Shown piece by piece: positions 50,085-58,349 of a stretch of DNA of 64,000 bases; position 1 is the first letter of the stretch, and every line of letters starts with the position of its first letter. Made by a program: the position numbers and the translations under genes. The stretch spans positions 96,093,451 through 96,157,450 of the forward strand of contig CM068825.1 of assembly GCA_028554795.2 (NCBI GenBank), written 5' to 3'. The stretch comes from Sinohyriopsis cumingii (Eukaryota > Mollusca > Bivalvia > Unionida > Unionidae). The notes beneath the pieces were generated by a model. It made no database searches. It was not told where the DNA came from and saw nothing but the letters and a program-made list of their open reading frames with translations.

Positions 50085-51194
50085 ATGGAAAAAGTCTTAG
50101 CTAGCATTTACTACGATCCCTCGCATCCTGCAGGTTACGCAGGAGTTCAAAAATTGTATCGTGCTGCCAAAACGCGACTGAAAAGTCTCCGTTTACCTCA
50201 AGTGCAACGATGGTTACAAGAACAAGCTACCTACACTTTACACAAACCCATTCGACGCAAGTTTGCCAGATGTCGCACCCGAGTGGAAGGCATCGATCAT
50301 CAATGGCAAGCCGATTTAGCCGATGTCTCTCATTTGGCCAGCTACAATCGTGGCTACAAATATCTGTTTTGTGTCATCGACGTCTTTTCCAAATTTGCCT
50401 GGGTCGTACCCTTGACTTCCAAATCCAGCAGCGAGTTAGTGCGAGCCCTGCAACGAGTGTTGAAACAAAGTGGCCGTCACCCTCTTCGATGGCAAACGGA
50501 AAAAGGCACCGAATTTCTGAACCAAGCTTTCCAAAAAGAATTAAAGAAACGTGACATTCATTTTTTTACCACCGAGAATCCCGAAACCAAAGCCAGCATC
50601 GTGGAGCGTTTTCAACGCACTTTGAAAGAACGCATGTGGAAATATTTTACGCATCACCACACTCTGAAGTACATCGACATCTTACCGCACCTGGTGCAAG
50701 CGTACAACCAATCTTACCATCGAAGCATCGGACGTGCCCCGCAAGACGTGACTCCCGACAATGAAGTGTTGGTGTTCGAGCGCCTGTTCGGTACGTCCCC
50801 GACGAGGGCTGTCCCCAAGAAAAGTGGAGAGTTGGCCGTAGGAGATTGGGTGCGCATTGGCAAAACCAAACGCACTTTCGACAAAGGTTACTTACCTAAC
50901 TGGACGACCGAATTGTTTCGCGTCACTGGACGAGTGCATGGCCGTCATCCTGCCGTCTATAAATTGGAAGACATGAACGGAGAAGTGCTCAAAGGAACGT
51001 TTTATTTGCCCGAGTTACAACGTGTCACCAAAAAAGAAGACGACGTGTACGACATCGAAAGCATTCTCGAACGCAGAACCCGTAAAGTGGGCAAACGACG
51101 TGTCAAAGAAGTCAAAGTACGTTGGAAAGGATATCCACCCAGTTTCGATTCTTGGATCGACGCTTCGCAAGTCATCGACTATAAAAAGAAGTGA
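50085..51194 (+). CDS. INT: Retroviral-type integrase with chromodomain
   Basis: 369 residues. An N-terminal region (LYRAAKTRLKSLRL) is followed by the RNase H-fold core with WQADLADVSHL (D77), a second block around KGTEFLNQAF and ETKASIVERFQRTLKERM. An SH3-like part (VGDWVRIGKTKRTFDKG) follows, and the C-terminus (about 318-366) is a chromodomain, YDIESILERR...VRWKGYPPSFDSWI. The enzyme inserts the element with 6-bp duplications, as seen at both A and B. The chromodomain may bind histone marks and steer insertion to silent chromatin; A and B both sit in older transposons. Confidence 0.93.
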   Translation: MEKVLASIYYDPSHPAGYAGVQKLYRAAKTRLKSLRLPQVQRWLQEQATYTLHKPIRRKFARCRTRVEGIDHQWQADLADVSHLASYNRGYKYLFCVIDVFSKFAWVVPLTSKSSSELVRALQRVLKQSGRHPLRWQTEKGTEFLNQAFQKELKKRDIHFFTTENPETKASIVERFQRTLKERMWKYFTHHHTLKYIDILPHLVQAYNQSYHRSIGRAPQDVTPDNEVLVFERLFGTSPTRAVPKKSGELAVGDWVRIGKTKRTFDKGYLPNWTTELFRVTGRVHGRHPAVYKLEDMNGEVLKGTFYLPELQRVTKKEDDVYDIESILERRTRKVGKRRVKEVKVRWKGYPPSFDSWIDASQVIDYKKK

Positions 51195-51199
51195 CCATC

Positions 51200-51607
51200 A
51201 TGCCCTTTCACACATCAGACGCAGCTACGTCGACCAGTCCTTCTTCCCCTAGTTCTTCTGTGCAAGATTTACAAAAACAACCCTTGTGGGTGTGGTGTGG
51301 AGAACGTGTGCCTAAAACGCAAATCGTCTTTTTCTGCCAAATCTTCGTGGTGTATTGTGTCATCGGGGCAGCCATTGCCAATTTGAGTTTGCAACAAGGA
51401 GACAAACAATTGTGGACCATTTTATTGAGCAGTTGCATCGGTTACCTGCTTCCTAATCCCTCCCTGAAATTCTCTTCCAACGGGAACCTTGTGTCCAGTG
51501 CCAGTGTCAGTCACCAGTCCAACCACAATCAGAACCCCATTTTGGGCGGAGACACGCCTCTGACACCCACTAACCCCTCGGACAGCCACAGAACTCTAGA
51601 ATTATGA
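51200..51607 (+). CDS. Conserved Polinton membrane protein, 135 aa
   Basis: The ATG at 51200 is the first; an in-frame GTG lies upstream. WVWCGERVPKTQIV leads into a hydrophobic helix (FFCQIFVVYCVIGAAIANL), then LWTILLSSCIGYLLPNPSLK forms a second. The tail is Ser/Asn-rich. The helix pair and LLSSCIGYLLP motif recur in many Polintons, from memory. A virion membrane or entry role is possible. Its TGA overlaps the next start (ATGA). Confidence 0.65.
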   Translation: MPFHTSDAATSTSPSSPSSSVQDLQKQPLWVWCGERVPKTQIVFFCQIFVVYCVIGAAIANLSLQQGDKQLWTILLSSCIGYLLPNPSLKFSSNGNLVSSASVSHQSNHNQNPILGGDTPLTPTNPSDSHRTLEL

Positions 51608-52545
51608 GTCACCAAAACCAATTTTACTTAACCTTACCCAGTGACAGTTCCATGGAGGTGTTTCCCCACAACACGTTGTGCTGTTACACGGCCAAATTAC
51701 CTCAAGCCATCCCCTTAGATCACGAAGCCCATTGGGAAGTGGCTTTAGTGGAAATGATTCACCCGACCCAAGTCCACAATGTCCTTAACAATCAAAATAC
51801 TTTTAAGGTGGAAGTTCATGACGAGCAATTGCAAGAGTACTTGGATAAGAATGTCAAATATGACAATAAAACCTATGATGACAAAACTAAAACGACCACC
51901 TACAACTTGTTCATTCTCCCAGGCTATTATTTCAGTGGTCATCATTTGGTCAGCGCCATAGCCTCCAGGTTTAATGGCGTGTTTGGGAAAGCTTTTGAGA
52001 TTGTCAAGAACAAAAGTGTCACCATGGAGTACCACAAAGTAGCTCGTCGCTTCTTGATGAAATTTGAGCGAAGTAAAATCGTGTCCATTCAATTTTGTCA
52101 CGAATTGTTTGACATGTTGGGCGGTGACATGGAGCTGAGGAAGAACTTAGAACGAAAAATACCACCCGAATTACCAGTCATTTTCGACAACGTGACTTTT
52201 GGCCAGTATTTTCGTACCCCGGTAGAACTGAACCAAGGACTGAATTTGATGTTCGTGTACTCCGATGTGGTGGAATACAACGTGGTGGGACACACCTCCG
52301 TACCGTTACTGCGTGTCATTCCTTTCAAAGTGGATTCTGCCACAAACGCTGACGAGGAAGGTGGAAACACTTATCACGTCCACCGCGAATTTGTCCATCC
52401 TCACTATTTGCCGGTCACTAAGTCGTATTTGGACACGGTCAACATTACTATAAAAGGAGATTTGGGACAAAATATTCCATTCACCAACAAAGGAAAAGTC
52501 ACGGTGAAACTCCATTTTCGAAAACGGTTCTCTCACGACTCGTAA
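51604..52545 (+). CDS. Penton-like minor capsid protein, 313 aa
   Basis: Starts FYLTLPSDSSMEVFPHNTL, the typical opening of Polinton minor capsid proteins. Other recognisable blocks are WEVALVEM, GYYFSG and LNLMFVYSDVVEYNVVGHTSVPLLRVIPF, a single jelly-roll penton related to adenovirus penton base. It would form the fivefold vertices. It lies before the major capsid gene, as in related elements. Confidence 0.85.
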   Translation: MSHQNQFYLTLPSDSSMEVFPHNTLCCYTAKLPQAIPLDHEAHWEVALVEMIHPTQVHNVLNNQNTFKVEVHDEQLQEYLDKNVKYDNKTYDDKTKTTTYNLFILPGYYFSGHHLVSAIASRFNGVFGKAFEIVKNKSVTMEYHKVARRFLMKFERSKIVSIQFCHELFDMLGGDMELRKNLERKIPPELPVIFDNVTFGQYFRTPVELNQGLNLMFVYSDVVEYNVVGHTSVPLLRVIPFKVDSATNADEEGGNTYHVHREFVHPHYLPVTKSYLDTVNITIKGDLGQNIPFTNKGKVTVKLHFRKRFSHDS

Positions 52546-52552
52546 GTAAGTC

Positions 52553-52972
52553 ATGTATCCAGTGTACCGAGGGGTGGCTCGACAGCGAGGACACGGTTTA
52601 GGAGACATGTTAAAATCGGCCTTTCGTTCGGTGGTCCCGGTGTTGAAACCGATGGTGACACGCGGATTGCACGCCTTGAAAGATGCGGCACTGACGCAAG
52701 GCAAAGAATTTCTCCAAAATGTCATCATCGACAAACAGAACCCTAAAGAAGCCTTCATGAGGGCAGGCAAAAATGTCTTGCTGCAAACAGGCAAAGACAT
52801 TTTAGGCCGACGAGACACACCTATAAATGCCCTGCAGGCTACCGAGTCAAGCATTCAGCAAGGACAAGGCAGAAAGAGACGACGAAGAAGAAAACACCCT
52901 TTCACCAGACTTCAAGCGAGAAAGGCCAAGAAAAGAAGAACCGTTCGAGACTTAGACGTTTTCGATTATTGA
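52553..52972 (+). CDS. pVI-like basic virion protein, 139 aa
   Basis: RGHGLGDMLKSAFRSVVPVL near the start would form an amphipathic helix, followed by a longer helix (LHALKDAALTQGKEFLQNV) and an Arg/Lys-rich tail (RKRRRRRKHP). The GLG..L...FR pattern is shared by membrane-active virion proteins of Polintons and adenovirus pVI. The role in endosome escape is inference. A TATAAAAGG box lies 104 bases upstream. Confidence 0.65.
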   Translation: MYPVYRGVARQRGHGLGDMLKSAFRSVVPVLKPMVTRGLHALKDAALTQGKEFLQNVIIDKQNPKEAFMRAGKNVLLQTGKDILGRRDTPINALQATESSIQQGQGRKRRRRRKHPFTRLQARKAKKRRTVRDLDVFDY

Positions 52973-52991
52973 AACACAGCAACAACAAAAA

Positions 52992-54302
52992 ATGATGCAC
53001 CGAGAGTCTTGCGCTTGTTCCAAGACGGAACTGGATCTGTTTGCCATGCCCCCCACCATGATGACCATGCAAGAATCCCAATGGGTGGAATTTAATCCCA
53101 TCTCCTCATTGACCGATTCCGCTCCCATCGAGTTTGAAATCAAAGGACAGCCCGAAGATTACATCGATCTGAATAGCAGTTACTTGTACTTGAAAGTCCA
53201 AGTTCTAGATAAGGATGGTGGTGCAGTAGAAGACACTGAGAATATAGCTCCCGTCAACAATTTCATGCATTCCTTGTTCAGCTCAGTGGACTTGTACTTG
53301 AATAACAAACTAGTCAGCAGTAGCATGGATACTTACCCTTACCGTGCCTACCTGGAAAATCTCTTGACGTACGGAACAGATGCCAAGGATACTCATCTCA
53401 ATGCTTGTGTGCTGTGGGAACCTGACGAAGCGAACGAGTTCGACACATTAAAAAAAGACAATAACGGCTTTGAGGAAAGACAAAAGAAAATCCTAGGTGG
53501 AAAGAGTTTAGAACTGATGGATCGTTTGCATTTGGACATGTGGTTGCAAGAGAAATATTTGCTGAACGGTGTCAATGTGCGCCTGAGACTGAATCGCAGC
53601 AGTGCCGCTTTCCATTTGTTGGCTGATCTTGATAAGACTGGCATTCCTAAAAGCACAATCCTACAAGCCAGACTCTACGTACGACGCGTGGAAGTGTTAC
53701 CCAAAGTGGCAAACGACATCAGTCAAACGTTGAGCAGAACGACTGCCAAGTATCCCATCCGACGTGTGGAAGTGAAAACGTTCACCATTTCTGCTGGACT
53801 GCAATCCATAACCGAAGATCATCTGTTTCAAGGACAGTTACCCAAACGTTTGATCCTTGGTATGGTCTCGAATGCAGCCTTCAACGGAGCCTTCAATCGA
53901 AATCCTTTCAACTTTCATCACTTCGACGTAAAGAAAATCGAAGTCAGTCGTGATGGCAAGACCTTGTGTACCCGACCTTTCGAACCTGACTTTAGTGACA
54001 AGAACAAAAATTACTTGAGATCGTACTTGTCCCTGTACGAAGCCACCGGACAGTTAGGAACCAACACCACTCACGGCATTACGTACGACGAATATGACAA
54101 AGGCTATGCTTTGTGGGCTTTCGATTTCACTCCAGACCAAGGCAGCGACGAGGGACATTTCCACCCTATAAAATCTGGCCAGATTCGTGTGGAACTTCAG
54201 TTTGCAAAGTCACTGGACCAGACAGTGAACGTCATCCTGTATGCAGAATTCGATAATACCATAGAAATCAACAGTTTGAGAGAAGTCATTCTAGATTACT
54301 AG
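52992..54302 (+). CDS. Double jelly-roll major capsid protein, 436 aa
   Basis: Recognised by DYIDLNSSYLYLKV near the start of the first jelly roll, FMHSLFSSVDLYLNNKLVS, YPYRAYLENLLTYG, RLHLDMWLQEKYLLNGVNVRLRL and the C-terminal ALWAFDFTPDQGSDEGHF. This is the hexon-like capsid protein of the Polinton/adintovirus lineage and would build the icosahedral shell. Its length is in the usual range for the family. It sits between the pVI-like and Cys-rich genes and has no stem-loop after it. Confidence 0.95.
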   Translation: MMHRESCACSKTELDLFAMPPTMMTMQESQWVEFNPISSLTDSAPIEFEIKGQPEDYIDLNSSYLYLKVQVLDKDGGAVEDTENIAPVNNFMHSLFSSVDLYLNNKLVSSSMDTYPYRAYLENLLTYGTDAKDTHLNACVLWEPDEANEFDTLKKDNNGFEERQKKILGGKSLELMDRLHLDMWLQEKYLLNGVNVRLRLNRSSAAFHLLADLDKTGIPKSTILQARLYVRRVEVLPKVANDISQTLSRTTAKYPIRRVEVKTFTISAGLQSITEDHLFQGQLPKRLILGMVSNAAFNGAFNRNPFNFHHFDVKKIEVSRDGKTLCTRPFEPDFSDKNKNYLRSYLSLYEATGQLGTNTTHGITYDEYDKGYALWAFDFTPDQGSDEGHFHPIKSGQIRVELQFAKSLDQTVNVILYAEFDNTIEINSLREVILDY

Positions 54303-54307
54303 AAACC

Positions 54308-54793
54308 ATGGAAGATTGTTATCCCTCTTTACCTAGCGGAGAAACTTTGGAGATGAAATGTGAGGAGACTGTGGAAAAAGAAGAAGTGATCATGATGAAG
54401 TCGAGATGGCCAGAACAAGAAGCCCATTTAGTCTCCTGTTTTGCCAAACACTTGGTCGACAAAATGACGGAATTGATCAAGAAAAATTGCTATGGATGTC
54501 AAAACGATCATCCCAGTCAAATTCAACACGATAAATGCCTGATGTTAAGTCAAGAAGAAAAATTGGACGAGTATCTGGACGAAGCTTGGAGCCTCATCTC
54601 GAACAAAGACGTGTTGTACCAGTGGTATAAAGACTTGCGTGAACATTCTTGTCCACCATTAACCACTCAAGAGATCCATCGTATCGAAGCTCTCCTGAAT
54701 CAGAGTGAGGAAACAGAACGAATAACCGTTTATTCGTCAGACATTTTCAAGCAAAAAGTCAGGATCGAATTGACGACTTATTATTACCTGTGA
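54308..54793 (+). CDS. Conserved Cys-rich Polinton protein, 161 aa
   Basis: The acidic N-terminus (ECEETVE-like) leads to a helical part with LTELIKKNCYGCQNDHPSQ-type residues near the centre and a C-terminus ending IELTTYYYL. The NCYGC..DHPSQ..H..C pattern is known to me from many Polintons without a function. The Cys/His set may bind zinc. It follows the major capsid gene by 5 bases and precedes the protease, also in old fragment D. Confidence 0.65.
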   Translation: MEDCYPSLPSGETLEMKCEETVEKEEVIMMKSRWPEQEAHLVSCFAKHLVDKMTELIKKNCYGCQNDHPSQIQHDKCLMLSQEEKLDEYLDEAWSLISNKDVLYQWYKDLREHSCPPLTTQEIHRIEALLNQSEETERITVYSSDIFKQKVRIELTTYYYL

Positions 54794-54815
54794 AGAAGAA
54801 AACAAACACAAAACA

Positions 54816-55376
54816 ATGGATACCTGGGAACTTTATTACCTTTTGAACCACAGTTCGTATACGTCTTCTTGGAATCCTGTCGTCTGTGCTAAAGATGAAC
54901 TCCCTCATCGCAAACCTAAAGACCATCAAGCTTACGTGATCAACACGGACGATAGTCATCTCCCAGGAACCCACTGGGTAGCCGTTTACTTTCCTCAAGA
55001 AGGATGTGTGGAATATTTCGATTCGTACGGATTGCCCCCTTTGGAAGACGATATCATCGACTTTATGAGAAGAAATGCTCAAACCACCCGATTCAATAAC
55101 ATGAAATTACAAGGCACAGATTCTTTGGTGTGTGGACAGTACTGTGTGTATTTTCTGCATCATCGCAGCCTGGGCTATTCCTTAGAACATTTAGTGACTC
55201 ATTTTGATCCTCGTTCTTCTGCTAGAAACGATGTGAAAGTAGATCGATGGTTTTGTGACCATTATGCTTATCTTTTGTCTCAAGCTAGAAAACGTAGTGT
55301 CCATCAATGGCCTAATGATTTCCAACAGTGGAAATCACAATTTCATTCACAACGTTGTCAGCCTTGTTTAAAGTAG
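54816..55376 (+). CDS. PRO: Adenain-like cysteine protease
   Basis: 186 residues. The catalytic set fits adenovirus protease (C5/Ulp1 clan): GTHWVAVYF with H53, FDSYG with D69, oxyanion Q99 and CGQYC with C106. Such enzymes cleave capsid precursors during particle maturation. It ends the structural module and is followed by AATAAA at 55487-55492. Confidence 0.93.
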   Translation: MDTWELYYLLNHSSYTSSWNPVVCAKDELPHRKPKDHQAYVINTDDSHLPGTHWVAVYFPQEGCVEYFDSYGLPPLEDDIIDFMRRNAQTTRFNNMKLQGTDSLVCGQYCVYFLHHRSLGYSLEHLVTHFDPRSSARNDVKVDRWFCDHYAYLLSQARKRSVHQWPNDFQQWKSQFHSQRCQPCLK

Positions 55377-55619
55377 ATTGTAATTGAGAAAAAATGTTAG
55401 TGATTTGAAAAAAATAGTTTGATGTTATAGTGTTATATTATTGTTAAAAAATGTTAGAGTTGTTGTTTAGTGTTAACTGATTTTTGAATAAAAAATGTTG
55501 TGTTTTGAAAAAAATGCCTTTGTGGTTTGTTTAGCTATAAGAATGTTGGATTGATGCTTTTTGATTTCTTACTATCCCTCTCATGACACTCACTGAACGT
55601 TGCGGCTCGAAAACCGTGT
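55377..55619 (+). other. Noncoding 3' region after the protease gene
   Basis: AT-rich with AAAAAATGTT phrases. Poly(A) signal AATAAA at 55487-55492 followed by TGTTGTGTTTTG. No stem-loop here. Confidence 0.6.
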
Positions 55620-55660
55620 GGGGGATGTTTTCCTTCACGTCCGCGCTTTCACTATAAGAA
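55620..55660 (+). promoter_or_regulatory. Repeated right-end promoter module (B, 1)
   Basis: GGGGGATGTTTTCCTTCACG is followed by TCCGCGCTTTC and ACTATAAGAA, with TATAAG 60 bases before the ATG at 55713. Confidence 0.7.
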
Positions 55661-55712
55661 CCGGGGTTGTTTCCAGTCTAACCATCCATTGTCGACTCAT
55701 CCTCCTAAGAAG

Positions 55713-56075
55713 ATGTGTTCCAAACTAGCCAAGCTCAACGAAGCCTACGTGAATTTGCATAGGGTCAGACACAGTCTGATACCGAAGCCAGAAGAAATAG
55801 AGAATGTGAGAATGTTAAAAATCACTGAAGACCTGATAGAAGAGCTCTTCAGAGAAGAAGTGAACAGGGAAAAAGAAGAATGGACGGAGAAGTACAGACT
55901 TCAGAGACAGCAGCAACAGCAGCAACAACAGCAACAACAGCAGCAGCAACCTGAACCTGACAGAGGCTTTGTCGATTGTCGTATCGACACCAAAGAGTTC
56001 TTCTTCTCTTTCCGAAGAAGCAGACCTATCGCCAGAAAGTCTATCCTCAGAGGACATCGCATTCTTAGAAACTAA
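55713..56075 (+). CDS. Poly-Gln small protein (right-end gene 1), 120 aa
   Basis: MCSKLAKLNEAYVNLHRVRH at the start, then charged helix (LIEELFREEVNREKEEW), a run of Gln, and a basic C-terminus (FRRSRPIARKSILRGHRILRN) that may enter the nucleus. No known domain. Controlled by the repeated module and followed by a histone-type stem-loop 31 bases after the stop. Confidence 0.65.
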   Translation: MCSKLAKLNEAYVNLHRVRHSLIPKPEEIENVRMLKITEDLIEELFREEVNREKEEWTEKYRLQRQQQQQQQQQQQQQQPEPDRGFVDCRIDTKEFFFSFRRSRPIARKSILRGHRILRN

Positions 56076-56106
56076 AAAAGAATGCCATAGCAAAACAAAA
56101 AAAAAC

Positions 56107-56150
56107 AGCCCTTTTCAGGGCTACCCAATACTCTAGAAAAGAAGTAACGA
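56107..56150 (+). terminator. Histone-type 3' stem-loop (B, right-end gene 1)
   Basis: AGCCCTTTTCAGGGCT (56107-56122), ACCCA, then CTAGAAAAGAAGTAAC. Confidence 0.75.
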
Positions 56151-56574
56151 TCGATTTGCCAATGTGTGAGTAGGTAGAGTAGTGTGAAAATAAACACTAA
56201 CTCTTTTTTAAAAAAATGTGAGGGTATGTGTTTGTGTGTTAGTAATAGTTAAAGTAAGTTAAGGTGAATAGTAGATTAAAATGATATCTTTTCTTAGTGT
56301 TTGAGGTGTATATTTGGGGTTAGATTGGATTGCTTAGAGTATGTAAATAGTCTATTGAAGTGATTTATACAAAATTTTTAGAATAGGAATGAGTAGCATA
56401 AAAAGTGAGTGAGTGTTTCTTTTAGGTCCGCGCTGTTGTTGTTTTTTTGGTCATGATCTAGGTAAGATCAATTTTATGTTTTAGGGGGATGTTTTCCATC
56501 ACGTCCGCGCTTTCACTATAAATTGAAACTCACTGGACAGTCTAGCTACCCTTGTTAACTGATCAACATTAAAA
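56151..56574 (+). promoter_or_regulatory. Noncoding spacer with promoter modules (B, 2)
   Basis: GT-rich sequence, then a half-module GTCCGCGCTGTT and GGTCATGATCTAGGTAAGAT near 56424-56470, then a full module at 56484-56525 with ACTATAAATT. The TATA lies 58 bases before the ATG at 56575. Confidence 0.65.
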
Positions 56575-57045
56575 ATGAGTAGCAGACTTGAAAAACTTTT
56601 TGAACTCCAGATGCACCTGGAATATGCCAGATGCCTCCTGAACGAGCTGGCTGCGGAGGCTCTTGTGGAAGAAGCCAGGATAAAACAGGAGGAGGAAGAG
56701 AGAAAAATGAAAGAAGAGGAGGAAAGAAAGAGAGAGATCAGGGGCCACCCTATGATGATAAAGAAATGTGAGGTGAAGCCCTGGGTGATGGAACCTCCAC
56801 AGGCAATGACTGCACCACAACAGTTACAACCACAACAAGAGGTAATTGTTCATCCTCGAATGAGAAATAGAAGAGAAAGAAGACAAAGGGAAGAAGAAGA
56901 AGTGTTCACTATTCCGCAAACGGAGGAGTGGGATAGTGAAGCCACTCACCCCCCGTCAGCTCTTCCAACAACTTCAGTCAATTGGACCAATGACTGGAGT
57001 AGGCGTTGTGTCTGTGGTGCCAGACCCGGAAGGTGCCACCATTAG
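56575..57045 (+). CDS. Charged coiled-coil protein with Cys/His tail (right-end gene 2), 156 aa
   Basis: MSSRLEKLFELQMHLEYARC at the start, a strong Glu/Lys coiled coil (about 30-60), a Pro/Gln section, an Arg/Glu stretch and the C-terminal CVCGARPGRCHH that may bind metal. The tail is also conserved in copy A. No domain recognised. Same promoter module and stem-loop as its neighbours. Confidence 0.65.
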   Translation: MSSRLEKLFELQMHLEYARCLLNELAAEALVEEARIKQEEEERKMKEEEERKREIRGHPMMIKKCEVKPWVMEPPQAMTAPQQLQPQQEVIVHPRMRNRRERRQREEEEVFTIPQTEEWDSEATHPPSALPTTSVNWTNDWSRRCVCGARPGRCHH

Positions 57046-57071
57046 CCAGGTGCCTCTGAAGTTCCAAAAAC

Positions 57072-57115
57072 AGTCCTTTTCAGGGCTACCCCAATACTCT
57101 AGAAAAGAAATAACA
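57072..57115 (+). terminator. Histone-type 3' stem-loop (B, right-end gene 2)
   Basis: AGTCCTTTTCAGGGCT (57072-57087), with one G-U pair in the RNA stem, then ACCCC and CTAGAAAAGAAATAAC. 26 bases after the stop. Confidence 0.7.
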
Positions 57116-57490
57116 ATCAATTTGCCAATGTGTAGGTAGAGTAGTGTGATTATAAACACTAACTCTTTTTGAAAAAATATGACGGTATGTGTTTGTGTGA
57201 TTGTGTGTTTGTGTTTGTGTTTGTAAGAGCTCAGGTATGTTTGTGTGAATAGTAGATTATGGGTTTCTTTATTGTTTCTTAGCGTATGTGGAGAGTATAG
57301 TTGAGGTTTATATTATATGAAATGAGAAAAGTGGGGATGTTTTCCTTCACGTCCGCGCGTTGTTGGGTCATGATCTAGGTAAGATCAATTTTATGTTTTT
57401 TAGGGGGATGTTTTCCATCACGTCCGCGCTTTCACTATAATAACCCACAGTGTTCGTTGTTCAAACCATTCTGCAAAGAATAAAAAGAAG
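57116..57490 (+). promoter_or_regulatory. Noncoding spacer with two promoter modules (B, 3)
   Basis: A module without TATA at 57333-57360 followed by GGTCATGATCTAGGTAAGAT, and a full module at 57403-57442 with ACTATAATAA. The TATA lies 55 bases before the ATG at 57491. Confidence 0.65.
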
Positions 57491-57877
57491 ATGGCGTCAA
57501 ACCAAATCGACAAAATTCAAACCTTGCAAGACGTTTTAGACAACTTAGGAATAATGGAACAGATGCTATTAAGACTGGTTGAAGACCATTATTCCTATAG
57601 TCCCCATCGTGTGAAGATGGAAATTAATAACTTAAGGAAAGCAAAGGACAAGATTAGTGGTGTCATGAAAGAGATCAAGGAGGAGAAGGAGGATGAAGAG
57701 GAAAGAATAAGAATACGCAAATGGAACGAAAAGATTGAAAAAGAAGAAGAAAATGAAAAGAGGAAGAAAGAAGAGGAGGAAGAGAAGAAGAAAGAAGAGG
57801 AGGAGAAGAAAAAAAAGAAAGAGAAGAAGAGTGTAGGAGATAAAATAAGAACTTGGTGGAGGAAAAGAAGAAATTAG
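57491..57877 (+). CDS. Charged coiled-coil protein in the rightmost slot of Polinton B, 128 aa
   Basis: MASNQIDKIQTLQDVLDNLG begins a helical domain, followed by a Glu/Lys run of 60 residues and a basic Trp-containing end (KIRTWWRKRRN). It is not alignable by eye with the protein in the same slot of copy A (22621-23202) except for general character and basic Trp tail. Function unknown. The stem-loop in the inverted repeat lies 28 bases after the stop. Confidence 0.65.
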   Translation: MASNQIDKIQTLQDVLDNLGIMEQMLLRLVEDHYSYSPHRVKMEINNLRKAKDKISGVMKEIKEEKEDEEERIRIRKWNEKIEKEEENEKRKKEEEEEKKKEEEEKKKKKEKKSVGDKIRTWWRKRRN

Positions 57878-57900
57878 AAGAAGAAGAAGAAGAAGAAAAC

Positions 57901-57945
57901 CCAAAGGCCCTTTTCAGGGCCAGCCATATTTCTCGAAAAGAGATA
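57901..57945 (+). terminator. Histone-type 3' stem-loop with U7-like element (B, right end)
   Basis: CCAAA, GGCCCTTTTCAGGGCC (57906-57921), AGCCA, then TTCTCGAAAAGAGATAG. Confidence 0.8.
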
Positions 57946-58343
57946 GTCTTTGAATTGCCTACCCTTTTTTTATTTTATTTTTTATTTTATTTTTTTATTT
58001 TATTTTTTTTTAAAAAAAATAGAGACCCTCCCTGTTTCAATTTTACATAGACCCTATATGTTCCCACGATTTTTCTCCATGTTAAATTTACATAGACCCT
58101 ATATTGTCCCAGGGTTTTTGGCCATGTTAATTCCCATAGACCCTATATGTTCCCACGATTTTTCTCCATGTTAAATTTACATAGACCCTATATTGTCCCA
58201 GGGTTTTTGGCCATGTTAATTCCCATAGACCCTATATGTTCCCACGATTTTTCTCCATGTTAAATTTACATAGACCCTATATGTTCCCAAGGGGGTCTGT
58301 AATGATAAATCCCATAGACCCTATAAGATCCCCATTAACTACT
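57901..58343 (-). repeat. Right terminal inverted repeat of Polinton B
   Basis: Reverse complement of 37895-38337, no difference noticed over 443 bases. Ends CCATTAACTACT. Confidence 0.95.
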
Positions 58344-58349
58344 ATTTAT
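58344..58349. repeat. Target-site duplication of Polinton B, right (ATTTAT)
   Basis: Identical to 37889-37894. Confidence 0.93.

Larger units (their letters stand above)
37895..58343 (+). mobile_element. Polinton/Maverick copy B, 20.4 kb, looks whole
   Basis: A full-length Polinton (adintovirus-like) element with a 6-bp target duplication, 443-bp inverted repeats that look identical by eye, and about 24 open frames. These cover polymerase B, integrase, packaging ATPase, protease, major and minor capsid proteins, virion-associated proteins and accessory genes. At ORF level it looks essentially whole; I count at most one or two doubtful places. Matching inverted repeats point to a recent insertion. 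It splits a LINE reverse transcriptase gene. Confidence 0.97.

Noticed and set aside
50085-51194. Integrase as evidence of a retrovirus or Gypsy element
   Set aside because: No reverse transcriptase or LTRs nearby; the integrase sits among polymerase B, capsid and protease genes of a Polinton.
57632-57904. Hydrophobic Leu/Phe-rich ORF on the minus strand
   Set aside because: It is the complement of a Glu/Lys-coding run in the plus-strand gene. Similar shadows occur opposite other coiled coils.
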